This document shows positions 22,963 to 33,844 of a stretch of DNA of 64,000 bases, one piece after another. The DNA is taken from assembly GCA_034440575.1 (NCBI GenBank), contig JAOTOL010001565.1:620001-684000 (forward strand), given 5' to 3'. This DNA comes from Imbricaverruca yamaguchii (taxonomy: Eukaryota; Arthropoda; Thecostraca; Neoverrucidae). The notes beneath the pieces were generated by a model. It made no database searches. It saw nothing but the letters and a program-made list of their open reading frames with translations, and was not told the DNA's origin. Made by a program: the position numbers and the translations under genes. The stretch's first letter is position 1. Each line of letters starts with the position of its first letter.

Positions 22963-23003
22963 ACAAAAAGAAAAAAAAAAAAAAAAAACCCCCCCCCCCC
23001 CCC
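22868..23003. repeat. Extreme homopolymer tract (C, G and A runs)
   Basis: Runs of C, G and A up to about 30 bases alternate with almost no other sequence. This may be a genuine poly-purine/poly-pyrimidine tract or a sequencing or assembly artefact. Base counts should not be trusted. Confidence 0.9.
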
Positions 23004-23327
23004 ACAAGCGAGGATGAGGATCGAGCTAGTTTACTTCTCTTTGTTACGCTAATTCTCCGAAGCAGCCCGGTTGGCCCGACCCGACTGCACGTATTTAAAA
23101 CGTGGCAACGCTTTTTGTGTTGAAACGCTTCGTGTTGTACTTTTTTTACTCTGTACCAAATGCATTCTTTTTACTTTTATTTTTCGATTTGTGATCCGAA
23201 TAGTCTTCATGAACCGTGCTCAATCCGTACTCGAACGCAGAGGTTTGCAACTGCCTTTCCGCTGGCGACCGACTTCGAACAGTGGTCTACGGTGCAACAT
23301 GTCTGCAACATGCAACACTAATTTTCT

Positions 23328-23372
23328 ATGGGCTCACAATTCCCAACACAGTCGACGCGCCCTAATACACAT
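23328..23372 (+). mobile_element. Ultra-short retroposon U copy
   Basis: It starts ATGGGCTCACAATTCCC, contains CACAGTCGACGCGCCC, and is followed by a (CCA)n tail. The hairpin has one mismatch. No clear target duplication. Confidence 0.65.
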
Positions 23373-23390
23373 ATCCACCACCACCACATT

Positions 23391-23770
23391 CGTGGCCAGA
23401 TCTGCTCTTTTTCATACTCAGGGCCTGATATGCTCTTTTTCACAATTAGGGCGAGATATGCTCTTTTCCAATTCGTGGCCAGATCTGCCATTTTTCCCAC
23501 TCGAAGCCAGTTTTGCTCTTTTCACACTCCAGTCCAGATCAGCTATTTTTCACACCCGGGGCTAGGTCTGCTCTTTTTCCACACTCGGGGCCAGATGTGC
23601 TCTTTGAGTCAGATCTGCTCTTTTTCACACTCAAGGCCGGATCTGCTCTTTTTCACACTCAGGGCTAGATCTGCATTTTGTACACTCCTGGTCAGATCAG
23701 CTCTTTCTCACACTGGGCGAGACTTGCTCTTTTCCATACTCCGAGCCAGACCTGCGCTTTTCATTTCAAA
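23391..23770 (+). repeat. Degenerate minisatellite, unit about 30 bp
   Basis: About twelve imperfect units carry GGCCAGATCTGCTC, TTTTTC and ACACTC, with variable length. It follows directly on the U copy and its CCA tail. Confidence 0.85.
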
Positions 23771-26251
23771 ATGTACCAGCTTTCATCGCAATATTTATCC
23801 GGAGGTACTCAAAACCTTTATTCAAAGTAATGCGTTTGAGGCTACGTTACTCGGAGCGGGTAGCTTACAACGCACATCGGATCGCAGCGGGTCCCTCTCA
23901 GCCGCTGTCGGGTCATCTTGTGACGTCATGCCCCATGTGACCCACACATGCCCAAAGCCTGACAGCGTCGGATGTGTGCCGTCCCTCGTGCTGAAAAGTT
24001 GTGGGTGGCATACTTAGCGAGGTGGCTTCATTGTGTGAGGACCCGACACAGCGTGGCACCTGTTCAAACCAGGCAAATTTGCACAGGGCATTAAGTTTGC
24101 GATACGACGTACACCTTCACCGACCGTCAAAGGAGTGCAGTTGCGGTCGGTCCACCAATTCCATGTCGCGGTGCTATGTCCGGTCGTGTGCCTTCAGCAG
24201 TGGAGTCACAGCCCCCAGCCCTCTGCTTCAGCGTCCCTAGTGGTCCCTTATACCTGTGTTTCTAGGGGAGGTGACCTCGAACTATTGACTAGGAATAGCG
24301 ATTGGAACGAAATGAAGCGGATTTTGTTTGTTTCGTTGCATGCGTACCATTCCATTTGCAGTTTTCCGTAGTCACTGGCTGATCGTCGAGGTGGGGCACG
24401 GGGCAAAAGCGCAATGATGTTTGGGTCATCTTAATACTACCGTATTTTAGTGTCTTAAGCAGACCCACCAAATGTCAGCTATTCGAATCTGAAGTTTTTC
24501 GAAATCTGAAACAACAAAGTTAAATTATTCCCCCACCAAAAAACGTCGAAAATCAACCTCAATCTGGCACTGTCTATTATAGCATGGTTCCTTTGGATGA
24601 CGCTGTATACCTCTGTGAAGATCGATTTTCTGGATCTATGACTAACACACTGGTTCGGGTACCTCATTGGTATGCTGCCGTAGACGTGTTGCTGTCGATT
24701 AAAGTGCGATCACTGCGTTTGGTCCAGCAGATTGAGAGGTACGCGTTTGCAGTACGAAAACATCGCAAGCAGCTGGCATAAACATTATCGAAACAAAACA
24801 ATCGCAAGTGCACGAAGCTGAGATTATGTGCGCTGCAAAGCGGATGTCTTATGACGGGAGCGGAAGAAATATATACGGTACCATTATGGGTTAGGGTCGG
24901 GAACTACATTGGCCGAACAGGGACAGGACCAGCATCGGGCGGCATCAAGAACAGCATGTTGAACCCCTTCAGCATCTTCATGACAGGTGTCGGAATGGTT
25001 CAGAAATTATATTGTGGTGAAGCCAGTGTTAGATTTTCACTTATCAGTTTTGGACTTGGACTGTCACTTGGGTTTATGGTGTCTATGTAATTTGTATGCC
25101 TGGTAGATATAAATCAGGTGCATACAATTTATCAAGACAAAGGAATAGTCATGTTTTACAGTTAAGGAGCATGCACTATAGATCCTCGATTACCCTTTAG
25201 CCTAAGTATGCCTATTGATGTTGGATGACAGAAAAGATTCACTGCCAATGCAAGCTTCACATAGTTTGCAGTCATATGTGCCCTGTAGTGCTGAACCGGT
25301 GACAAATACTTATGAGCAATGCATGCAGCAACGATCAGTTCGTTATATTTTAAAGATATTTCAACTTCAGGCAGGTAGATATATTGCTGTGACAAAATGA
25401 CTTCACGAGGAACATTTCACCCCAGGAGCCCCAAAGCATTGTGTGTTAGAACAGCACAGCTAAATGTCATTTTCCCCAGGTGGGAGAAACCAGTTGTAGT
25501 AGCAGAACCACTATTATTTCTACAATCTTATAGCGTGCAGAAACAATGTAAGCCATGAAATCAAATGACACCGGAATTTCTGGTTATATGGTGCTCCATT
25601 TTGTCCCATGTTCTTAGCAGATTTGAAGGACATGTCCGATCAATTTAGACTATTTTCATGCGTAATATACATCTGGTAGCTTATACCTGCATTCCTTGGG
25701 GTTGCTCCAGAATGCAAAAATGAACGGTTTTTATATTCAATTCAATCGATGTAGAACGTCTCAATCTTCAAGGAAACAAACAAATGCATTTGATAGCCTA
25801 TCTGGGCAGTAACAATCTCCCGTGGGAGTGGGAGCTGGAAAGCGCTGAATATATCGAGTCCAAAAAAACGCTGTTTAGGTCGAATCGGTCTGGGAATGGT
25901 AGGTTCTTTCACGAGACAAGCTGTATATGTAGTGGCTTCCTTCATTTGACGAAAGAGTTTCTTGAAAACACCGATTTGTTCTCCGGATTGAAGCTTGATT
26001 GCCTGTCCTGCTCGGGGTAGGTACCATGCTTGGCAGGTACTGTCTTCTTACCCTAATAAATATTTTCACAATTTGGTTCGGATATGCGTTGTGAGTTGTG
26101 TGATGGAATATATTCGGATAGTTAAAGGGACAAGAATTGAGACTAGTAATTGCTGTCGCGTAGTGTCAGCCAGAGTACGACGTGGGTCTCATATGAAGGT
26201 TGTTAAAATTGAATGCCTCTCTTTGGTGTTATCTTCAGAATCAAAGCTTAA

Positions 26252-27085
26252 CCCGTCCCGTCTCGGGGGAGTCTTCAACCGCCTCCTCAGGATTTTCGCG
26301 GATAGCGGACGAACGGCGCGCGGCAGCGCGCTCAAATTTGGCATACCTTTTCCCACATCAACTTGACATGCTGATTCAAAATTTTTAGGTCAGGTCGTCT
26401 AGGGTCAACGAGTTAGTCAAGGTCAAGTGAGGTCACCTCCAAAAAAAGTTCAACCAGTCGTCACGCCTTAACGGATACAGATATTTTAATGAAATTTCAG
26501 CGTTTATGTATCTTTACGGATGGAACAAAACGTACGAGTTGAATTTTTCATTTTTTCCGTTTTTGACTACATATAAATTTTGCGTATTTGCCATATTGCA
26601 GTTGAAACACAGGATTCTGGCTAAAGTAAGCATTTTTTATTAGTGCAATTTGACTTCCAACAGCATTTCTCGGTCTGCTCTACCCATTGGAGAAGGAAAA
26701 TTAAAGAACTTGAAAACTCAAAATTTTGAAATTTCAAAAAATAAATTTATTTTTGTTTGACCAAAAAAAGGAAGATAGCCCTGGTCGATTTCGCTGTCAT
26801 TTTCTCATTCCAAATAAATTTTATTTTTTCATATATCCCAAAATGAACTCCCCAGAATAAAAAACATAATGCAAGTCGTGAAAAGTCGTGAAAATCTAGT
26901 CCTCCGGTGACGTCACTTTTGGGAAAACTTTTTTGGGGATGGACCCGGGTCCTACTCGTCGAGCGCTTTCCGATGACACCTCTCGTTTTCGTGCGATGCT
27001 CAGTTTGGATTTTAGAGGAGGGTCTTCAACCGCCCCTCCCCCCCCGAGACGGGGTGGGAGGATTTGACAGGAAAGACGGCGCGGG
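26252..27085 (+). mobile_element. piggyBac-like non-autonomous element A, complete copy A2
   Basis: TTAA at 26248-26251 and 27086-27089 encloses 834 bp. The left end is CCCGTCCCGTCTCGGGGG and the right end in reverse complement is CCCGCGCCGTC, with CCCCGTCTCGGGGGG subterminally. It has no coding capacity. Its right TTAA is also the left TTAA of element B2, so the two elements sit head to tail on one shared target site. Confidence 0.85.
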
Positions 27086-27089
27086 TTAA

Positions 27090-28075
27090 TACGCGCACGT
27101 CCGGGGGGCAGATATTTGCCCCCTCCAGCTTTTTTGCTCATTTTCCACCAAACTAATCGGGTTAGGAAGGCCAAACCTCACATAGCTGTTCATTGGTCTT
27201 TTCCGCATATCCTCAGACATTTTTAACCCTGGGTCAGCTTAGGTCAGGTCACCAGGTCAGGCGAAGTGACCCAACTACACTCGGAGTTCTAGGTGGCATA
27301 ACTTCCACAATAATTGGGCGATTGATTTCAAACATATAACTCGTCATGATCTCATCAGGGACGATAATATGTATATCGGTTTTTTTTCGTAGCATTGACC
27401 TTAGATCGGGTCGCGGCCATGGCTTCCCCAGTATAGGGCTATGGTAAAATATACAAATGTTTCCTGGTTACATATTTGCGCTCGGAATGATCTCACAAAG
27501 GTTGTGGCATGCAGATGGAAACTATGCTCAATGTTACCGCTGACATTTTTGCTTAGTGACCTCACCAAGGTCATCTGAGGTCACCTGAGATCACTACACA
27601 TTTCTGCGCATTTTATCGCACTGCATTGATCTAGAAGGCTGAAATTACCTTAATTGTGCTTGTATCGCCAAGACGTGTCGATTGATACATTACATGACCT
27701 CACTAGGCGACTTCATGACCTTGACCTGAGTTTCGGTTGACCTACCCTTTAATTACACCGCCTATTGTCGGTAGCGCATTTCAAGGACTGTCGAATACCG
27801 TTCGCCGTTTGTTTCTATCCGTTACAGGTCCTGCAATATGTGTCAATATCTGAGTCCTACCTGATCTGATCGAATTTGACCTATGATGACCCAGTGACCT
27901 GAATGTTGACCTGAGCGAAAACAAATGACCGAAACACTTTCGATAGAGCCCGTCACCAGCTATCCAACGCCGTTTTCCGTTTGTCGCTAACTAGCATAGT
28001 TCTTGAGATCTTAGGGGGCAGACATCTGCCCCCCCGGACATGCGAAGTTGGCGCGGACCTCCGGATGTGCGAGTG
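27090..28075 (-). mobile_element. piggyBac-like non-autonomous element B, complete copy B2
   Basis: TTAA at 27086-27089 and 28076-28079 encloses 986 bp that match B1 in reverse complement over the whole length. This includes the subterminal palindromes (GGCAGATATTTGCC and GGCAGACATCTGCC) and the TCAACATTCAGGTCACTGGG interior read on the minus strand. Many TGACCT/AGGTCA half-sites are present. Confidence 0.85.
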
Positions 28076-28683
28076 TTAAGTGTAGGTATCGAGCGATAAT
28101 GATGAATAAGCTTCAAGTTTGATGCTGACAAGTGTGGGCAGCCAAAGCGAAGTTCCGATGCCCCAATATCTTGCAGGCGTATACCTGTGACCCCTCTGCG
28201 GGTGGGTGCTTATGCACCTTGTGGCACGACTCGGAATAGTATTTTTCAAAACGTTTTCATAGTGGGTGGTCCTGGGATGAATGAGGCCTTCTGGTTTTGT
28301 TCTTGTTTTGTGAATGAAGTTCCCGTTTGTGAAGGTTTTTTCGTGAAGGAGGGATCAGATTGAGCCTCTTCGGTACACCTATATATGCACTCACAAGTAT
28401 TTTTGGTGCACACATGAAATGCTTCAGGAAATTATTGGGTTCACTTCAACCCCATCCCACACTGAACACATTTTTGGGTCCCTCCAACTCATTGAAAATT
28501 GCTATGCCATAGCAAAGCATGGTTTGTGACTAACAGTATTTTAGGATGTTATTACCTTTGTGCGCTGCCAACTTTGTAGGGGTTGCTGTCTAACTTTGTG
28601 TTTGACCTGGCATTCTACTGAGCATTTGTGGTCTGAATTTTTTCCACGAGTGGAGAATATGCACATGAAGACATGGCTCGAGT

Positions 28684-28866
28684 GTGCAGCTCGTGTGCAC
28701 GAGACAATTATACGCCACCAGCAGCATTACCTTATCTCCCCTATGTCCGCGCTGCTCTAACCCGCTTACCGTGCACCATGTTTTAGTTGGCTGTACACTG
28801 CTCGATCCTCTACGACGCCAGATTTTAGGACGATTGAACACCGACAATGAAGTGGCCGTTTTATGA
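28684..28866 (+). pseudogene. LINE C-terminal zinc-knuckle relic
   Basis: The frame contains SPLCPRCSNPLTVHHVLVGC and LLDPLRRQILG, ending with a stop at 28866. The pattern CxxC...LTVxHxLxxC...R is the zinc-knuckle-like tail found after the RNase H or reverse transcriptase region of Jockey/I-type LINEs. Upstream catalytic domains are not readable here, so it is a 5'-truncated relic. A U copy lies 240 bp downstream in the same orientation. That could be the LINE's own 3' end or an independent insertion. Confidence 0.65.
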
Positions 28867-29104
28867 TGAATAAATCCCTTCCAGGGCACCCCTCCCGCGA
28901 GCGAACGTGACCTGACGAAGAAAAAGAAGGGGGGTAAAAAAAAACCCCCTTCTTTACGTATACTAATAGGGAACGATTCAGGTCGTAACGTCTGGGAATA
29001 TTTTTATCTTCATTCGACAAGCTCGCCTTGACGTGATAACCCCAACCCGTGAAGATGGATAGTAAGCTATGATAGCAGCACCGTAAATTGATTACAGTTC
29101 AGTT

Positions 29105-29172
29105 ATGGGCGCAAAATGACCCTAGATGTCGACGCGCCCCTAAACTCCAATCCACCACCACCACTACCACCA
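29105..29172 (+). mobile_element. Ultra-short retroposon U copy with CCA-rich tail
   Basis: It starts ATGGGCGCAAAATGACC and contains GTCGACGCGCCCC and TAAACTCCAA, then CCACCACCACCACTACCACC. The stem GGGCGC/GCGCCC is perfect. No clear target duplication. Confidence 0.75.
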
Positions 29173-30016
29173 GCATCATTACATGGAACATATGCAATGG
29201 TATTACGGATGTATGCAGACTGCAGAGTGATCCAGACTTCGGTATCTCTTGTCCGTTGTGCATGCTAGCAAGCGGACATTTTTGCAATCTTGCTGACATC
29301 TGACTTTCTGTTCCACTGCTGCATCCTTTTTGACCGTTCCTGGAGCTCTTATGATCATCTGAAATCACAAATTTAATATTATTCCCAATGGTTTTGTCTG
29401 GTTTCCGTCCCAAGAACCTGATACGGCTAAATATAATGAAGAGTAACAAAACTAGAAGTTGATTTCATTATCAACCATAGGTCACCATATAGGCTCTCAG
29501 AGCGTGCTGCTCCCTCTCCTTCGTCACAATTATCACCATTTGATAATGATGTCCAGCTTGGATTGCTGGTTAACCATAGCTCTTTCAGACATCTGGCGAT
29601 GTATGGAGTGCATGCTTTTGGGTGTGTATAATTACTCCGATGGACTTCAATTCCAAAAAGATGCAAATTTACAAAACTGGATGAACTGTAACTTGTGGAG
29701 AAAGAAAAAGCTGAGGGTATAAAATGGAAATAAGCTCACCCCTCAAAATATTTCAACACTCCTGCAGTCTCGGGCGACCAAGCATTGCCCATTGAGCCAG
29801 TAACGCGCCCGCTGGACATCAAGGACAAGCGGATGATGACATGCTCAGCTATGCCTTGTATGCTGATGCTTCCACTGCACATGTTTTTGGCAGACTGTAC
29901 TACAAACTCGTGAAACCACAGCACGATTTTTGAACGGCTCGTGTTCATTACGCTGCTCACATTTCACAATCGAACCCATTGTCCACTCGATAATATACGA
30001 ATGTTTTTGTCCGCAG

Positions 30017-30112
30017 GATCCTGGAGAAATTACTGGTGAAATGTCCAAACGCCGAACAGTGCAAGGAAGCGGCTTACCCCAGGGGTGACCTCGAAGACCA
30101 TCTAAAGAACCG
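30017..30112 (+). CDS. LNX: LNX-like E3 ligase, internal exon: first TRAF-type zinc finger
   Basis: After the acceptor CCGCAG, the first G completes the Lys codon left open by the RING exon. The exon then reads ILEKLLVKCPNAEQC and GDLEDHLKNR, ending CG before the donor GTGAGT. Cys-x5-Cys and the His of DHLKNR are the first three zinc ligands of a TRAF-type finger; the last Cys is the first residue of the next exon. Vertebrate LNX1/2 have a closely similar LLDKLLVLCP...DLEAHLKNRC segment right after the RING. The finger assists E2 binding and folding of the RING module. The exon is 96 bp, GC-richer than the intron, and stop-free in this frame only. Splice sites and phase on both sides agree, which makes a chance match very unlikely. 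Confidence 0.88.
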
Positions 30113-30240
30113 GTGAGTTCGCAAGTGTGGCGTGCTTTTGAAATGTGTTCGTGCCGCATCCTTCCAGCAGTGTGGGAATTCTCGTTGTGCACGTATGGTG
30201 GCTATTCTCTTAATCTTCTAAACTGCAGCCATTCGCCGGT

Positions 30241-30481
30241 GTACGGACGGGACGGGACGGGACGGGACGGGACGGGACGGGACGGGACGGGACGGGACGG
30301 GACGGGACGGGACGGGACGGGACGGGACGGGACGGGACGGGACGGGACGGGACGGGACGGGACGGGACGGGACGGGACGGGACGGGACGGGACGGGACGG
30401 GACGGGACGGGACGGGACGAGACGAGACGAGACGAGACGAGACGAGACGAGACGAGACGAGACGAGACGAGACGAGACGAG
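30241..30481 (+). repeat. Pentanucleotide array (GACGG)n then (GACGA)n
   Basis: About 36 near-perfect GACGG units to 30419 are followed by about 12 GACGA units, starting 128 bp after the 5' splice site of intron 2. The long repeat-coded frames on both strands (Gly-Arg-Asp-Gly and Pro-Val-Pro-Ser-Arg types) are artefacts. Confidence 0.98.
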
Positions 30482-31742
30482 TCCGTGCAGATTGCCTTGG
30501 CTTTATGCGGCGATGATCGGCGACATCAGCCCACCGAGAGTGCTGGGTTCGATCCGAGCCGATGATGGTCGCCGAGCGAGCGTGGCTGAGAGGCGGCCGC
30601 GCCATCGTAACGTGGCCCAGAGCGACCGTTGTTTCGCGCCGCCGCCCCTGCCCCCACCCCCACTTCGCCGTCGCCGCCGCCCCGACTGTCTCGCGCAGTG
30701 ACAAGCCGTCTATACTGCCGCTCAAATGTCGCCGGGTGTGATTTCCATTGTTTCGTGGCGGAGTAATATCAGTTAGAGAATCTGTCTTCACTGCGCCAAT
30801 GCGAGGGTGTCGTCTGACAAAATTGATGGGGGAAGTTCAATTAAGCAAACAATGAGCCGTGCCCAAGTTCTTTGACAGTGATTGCAGTCCGACTGTGGGC
30901 TCCGGATGAGATGCGCGTCTGTGTGTCCGGCATGTGACGTGTAAGCGTGCGTCGTTCTCTGACTTCGCGTCGCCGCCTGTCAGTAGCCGCCATCAGGCCG
31001 ATTGTGCCTTCCGGTCGCGGCACGGTCTGCCTGTCCACCCTCCCCGACGAAGCCAATAAGCGTCGCGTTCGGCCAACTTCTGCTCCGTTGTCGTGTGCAG
31101 ATAGATGATTTGCAAAGCTGCGGGGATTGGTCGCGTTTCGGGCAGCACAGCAAATACAATTTCGCTGCGGGCGGCCTTCGACCTTAACTTGACGTCCGTG
31201 CAGGACTGGAAGCACGTCCACTGACTTATCAAATATAACTTTGCTGGGACTCTGCCGCCGTACCATTGCTAATTTAATTTCTAAGTTCTGAAATAGTCCT
31301 ATTTGTGGTTCATTCGATTCCTAAATTCTGGATTGCCTCTATTTGCCGCGCAAAGTTTTGCGGATGCGTGTTTGGACTTTATTTTTGCAGGGGGAGGGTG
31401 TAAACAACAGCCAGCGCTCTGGAGTTTTGTATGTTTAGAGTATGCTTCAAAGCATATTTACTCATAATTATTGGCCTCTTTAATTCTGGCCTTCCGGTTC
31501 TTACTTCGGACGTGTACTTATTTATTTGCTTTTGTTCTATATAAATTAAGATGAATTAAGATCCTTTTGTTTGTGTGTGCCGTCAAGCAGTGCTATTCAT
31601 CTAGACAATATTGATATTGTTTCTGTTCCACCACGTGGCGCTGGCTTCTGTCTCTGCCGTGCGATGAAAACCTGCGCTTCAGTTCGCCTATGGCGTGAGA
31701 CGTGTCACGACGGCCTTCAGAGTGCGCATGTGTTTGTGTAAG

Positions 31743-32310
<568 letters not shown>

Positions 32311-32457
32311 TGTTAGACCCTGTTGCTGCCGCTCAGTTTGACGTGGTCTCGGTAGTAGGGTTTCAGTGGCTTTTGTAGTTGTTCTGCGGTGGAGACGCTG
32401 CTGTATATGGTGTCGGTGTGCCAGTCGATGCTGACCGGTGACGTCTACGTGCCGCAG

Positions 32458-32567
32458 GTGTCAGGGCAACTTCATCGCGTGCCGGTACGCCACCCACGGC
32501 TGTCAGGTGCGGGGGCCGCAGAAGTCTGTCCACAAACACCAGGCGGACTGCGAATACAGGAATAATG
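32458..32567 (+). CDS. LNX: LNX-like E3 ligase, internal exon: second TRAF-type zinc finger
   Basis: The acceptor GCCGCAG precedes a G that completes the Arg codon of the previous exon. The exon then reads CQGNFIACRYATHGCQVRG and KSVHKHQADCEYRNN, ending in one base (G) before the donor GTAAGT. The first Cys completes finger one. The second finger uses CRYATHGC, an HKH group and DC, the usual Cys-Cys-His-Cys TRAF layout. The 110-bp exon is not a multiple of three, so skipping it would change the frame. The next exon must start in phase 1. NPxY (Numb-binding) and PDZ regions should follow in LNX proteins, but I could not find them before the window ends. Confidence 0.85.
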
Positions 32568-33210
32568 GTAAGTGGTGCCGGACAGCGTCACGACGTGGGC
32601 GGTCCAGGCTGGTCGGAGAGAGTCCGAGGAGCAGCTGTCGTGCCGAGCCGCCCCCACGATACGCCCATGCCCTCATCATGTTTGGAAACAAGCGGTTCGC
32701 TCTGCTGCCTTGGCTGCCAAAATTAGTTGCTTATTTGCCATTCAGCAAATATTCCGAGCTGAGATATGTCACGATTATAAAGCAAGCGGCCAAGACGCAT
32801 GCGACATTAACTGATCCCTTGCGGCACCGATGCTGCGATAAGCGGAGTCCAAAATATACACCGGAACAGATGTATTGCGGTGATGCTTTGTCACCTTGTA
32901 TGCACGGCAAAATTGTCGTTAGGCGCATAGGTAAACGGAAAAAAAAAACATACTTGGATGGTCAGCCACTTAGCTGAGTATGGGCCTACTAAGCGGTATT
33001 CGTTTCCTGTGGTCAAGCAAGTAATCGTAAGTATGCGAAGTCAGGCCTCAGCAGACATGTCCCAATGCAATTTATCCGCCATGTATATATTTGACGATAC
33101 CCCAAATGGCTATGTCACCTACGCGCCCCTAACCCAAGACCACCACCGTCACCAATTGTGAACGGAGCAAACAGATAGTGTGTGCCTTCACGGTGGAGAA
33201 ATGGCACGTA

Positions 33211-33260
33211 CGGCAGGTACGTGGATCATCGTGCCTTCACGATGGTCCACGTACCTGCCG
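33211..33260. repeat. Hairpin with 23-bp arms
   Basis: CGGCAGGTACGTGG at the start of the left arm (33211-33233) pairs with CCACGTACCTGCCG at the end of the right arm (33238-33260). There is one mismatch and a 4-nt loop. A related half, TGTGCCTTCACGGTGG, lies just upstream at 33181. Confidence 0.85.
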
Positions 33261-33738
33261 TGACCAACTGCGCAATTGACTGGACGCCTGAGGTTTTGCG
33301 TTAGAATGGTGCGTTCCCTTCGCCACTAGAAACAAACTTACAAACCGTACGTGGGCTACTCCATCATCCACATTGCACTGGTGATGCCGATAACGACTGG
33401 TGCTATGACTTGCCGTCAGTTGGAGCTATTAATCAGAGCTCCAAGTCTCGAGTTTGCATGACACCGAGTGGTATGCTGTGAATTGTAGCACTGCACGCGT
33501 CATCGAACTGCTGGCGGTTGACGATTGTGAAGCCGCTGACTGAAACTGGTGTTTTTGTTTTGTTTTGTTTTTTACCCTGAGCTGTATGAAAACTGCCACG
33601 CTCATCTTTCGACTTGAATGGAGTTCTGGACGGAGGACTAATATTTATGAGTAAGACCAGCCGACGCCAGAACAGTGGCTCCCAATCCATGGGGAAATTA
33701 TCCTACGTGTGGTCTTCCCGAAAGCTTAGCGAGCGTGG

Positions 33739-33844
<106 letters not shown>

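Larger units (their letters stand above)
625..30016 (+). other. LNX intron 1 (about 29.4 kb)
   Basis: The intron runs from GTGAGT to CCGCAG and separates the RING exon from the first zinc-finger exon. Its recognisable content is listed separately (SINEs, hAT-type, piggyBac-like and Tc1/mariner pieces, LINE relics, microsatellites). In the following stretches I see no gene and only AT-rich or low-similarity sequence: 4270-5100, 5230-6100, 9995-10600, 11640-12010, 12340-12980, 13830-15190, 15480-16640, 18700-20400, 20930-22860, 23780-26240, 28080-28680 and 29175-30016. Short open frames there have no codon bias or motif that I can defend. Confidence 0.7.

Noticed and set aside
24851..25090. 79-codon plus-strand frame with hydrophobic C-terminus
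   Set aside because: No homology that I recognise, AT-rich codon use unlike the LNX exons, no splice context.
30210..30791. 193-codon minus-strand frame and 150-codon plus-strand frame
   Set aside because: Both traverse the pentanucleotide array; the real coding exon nearby is 30017-30112.
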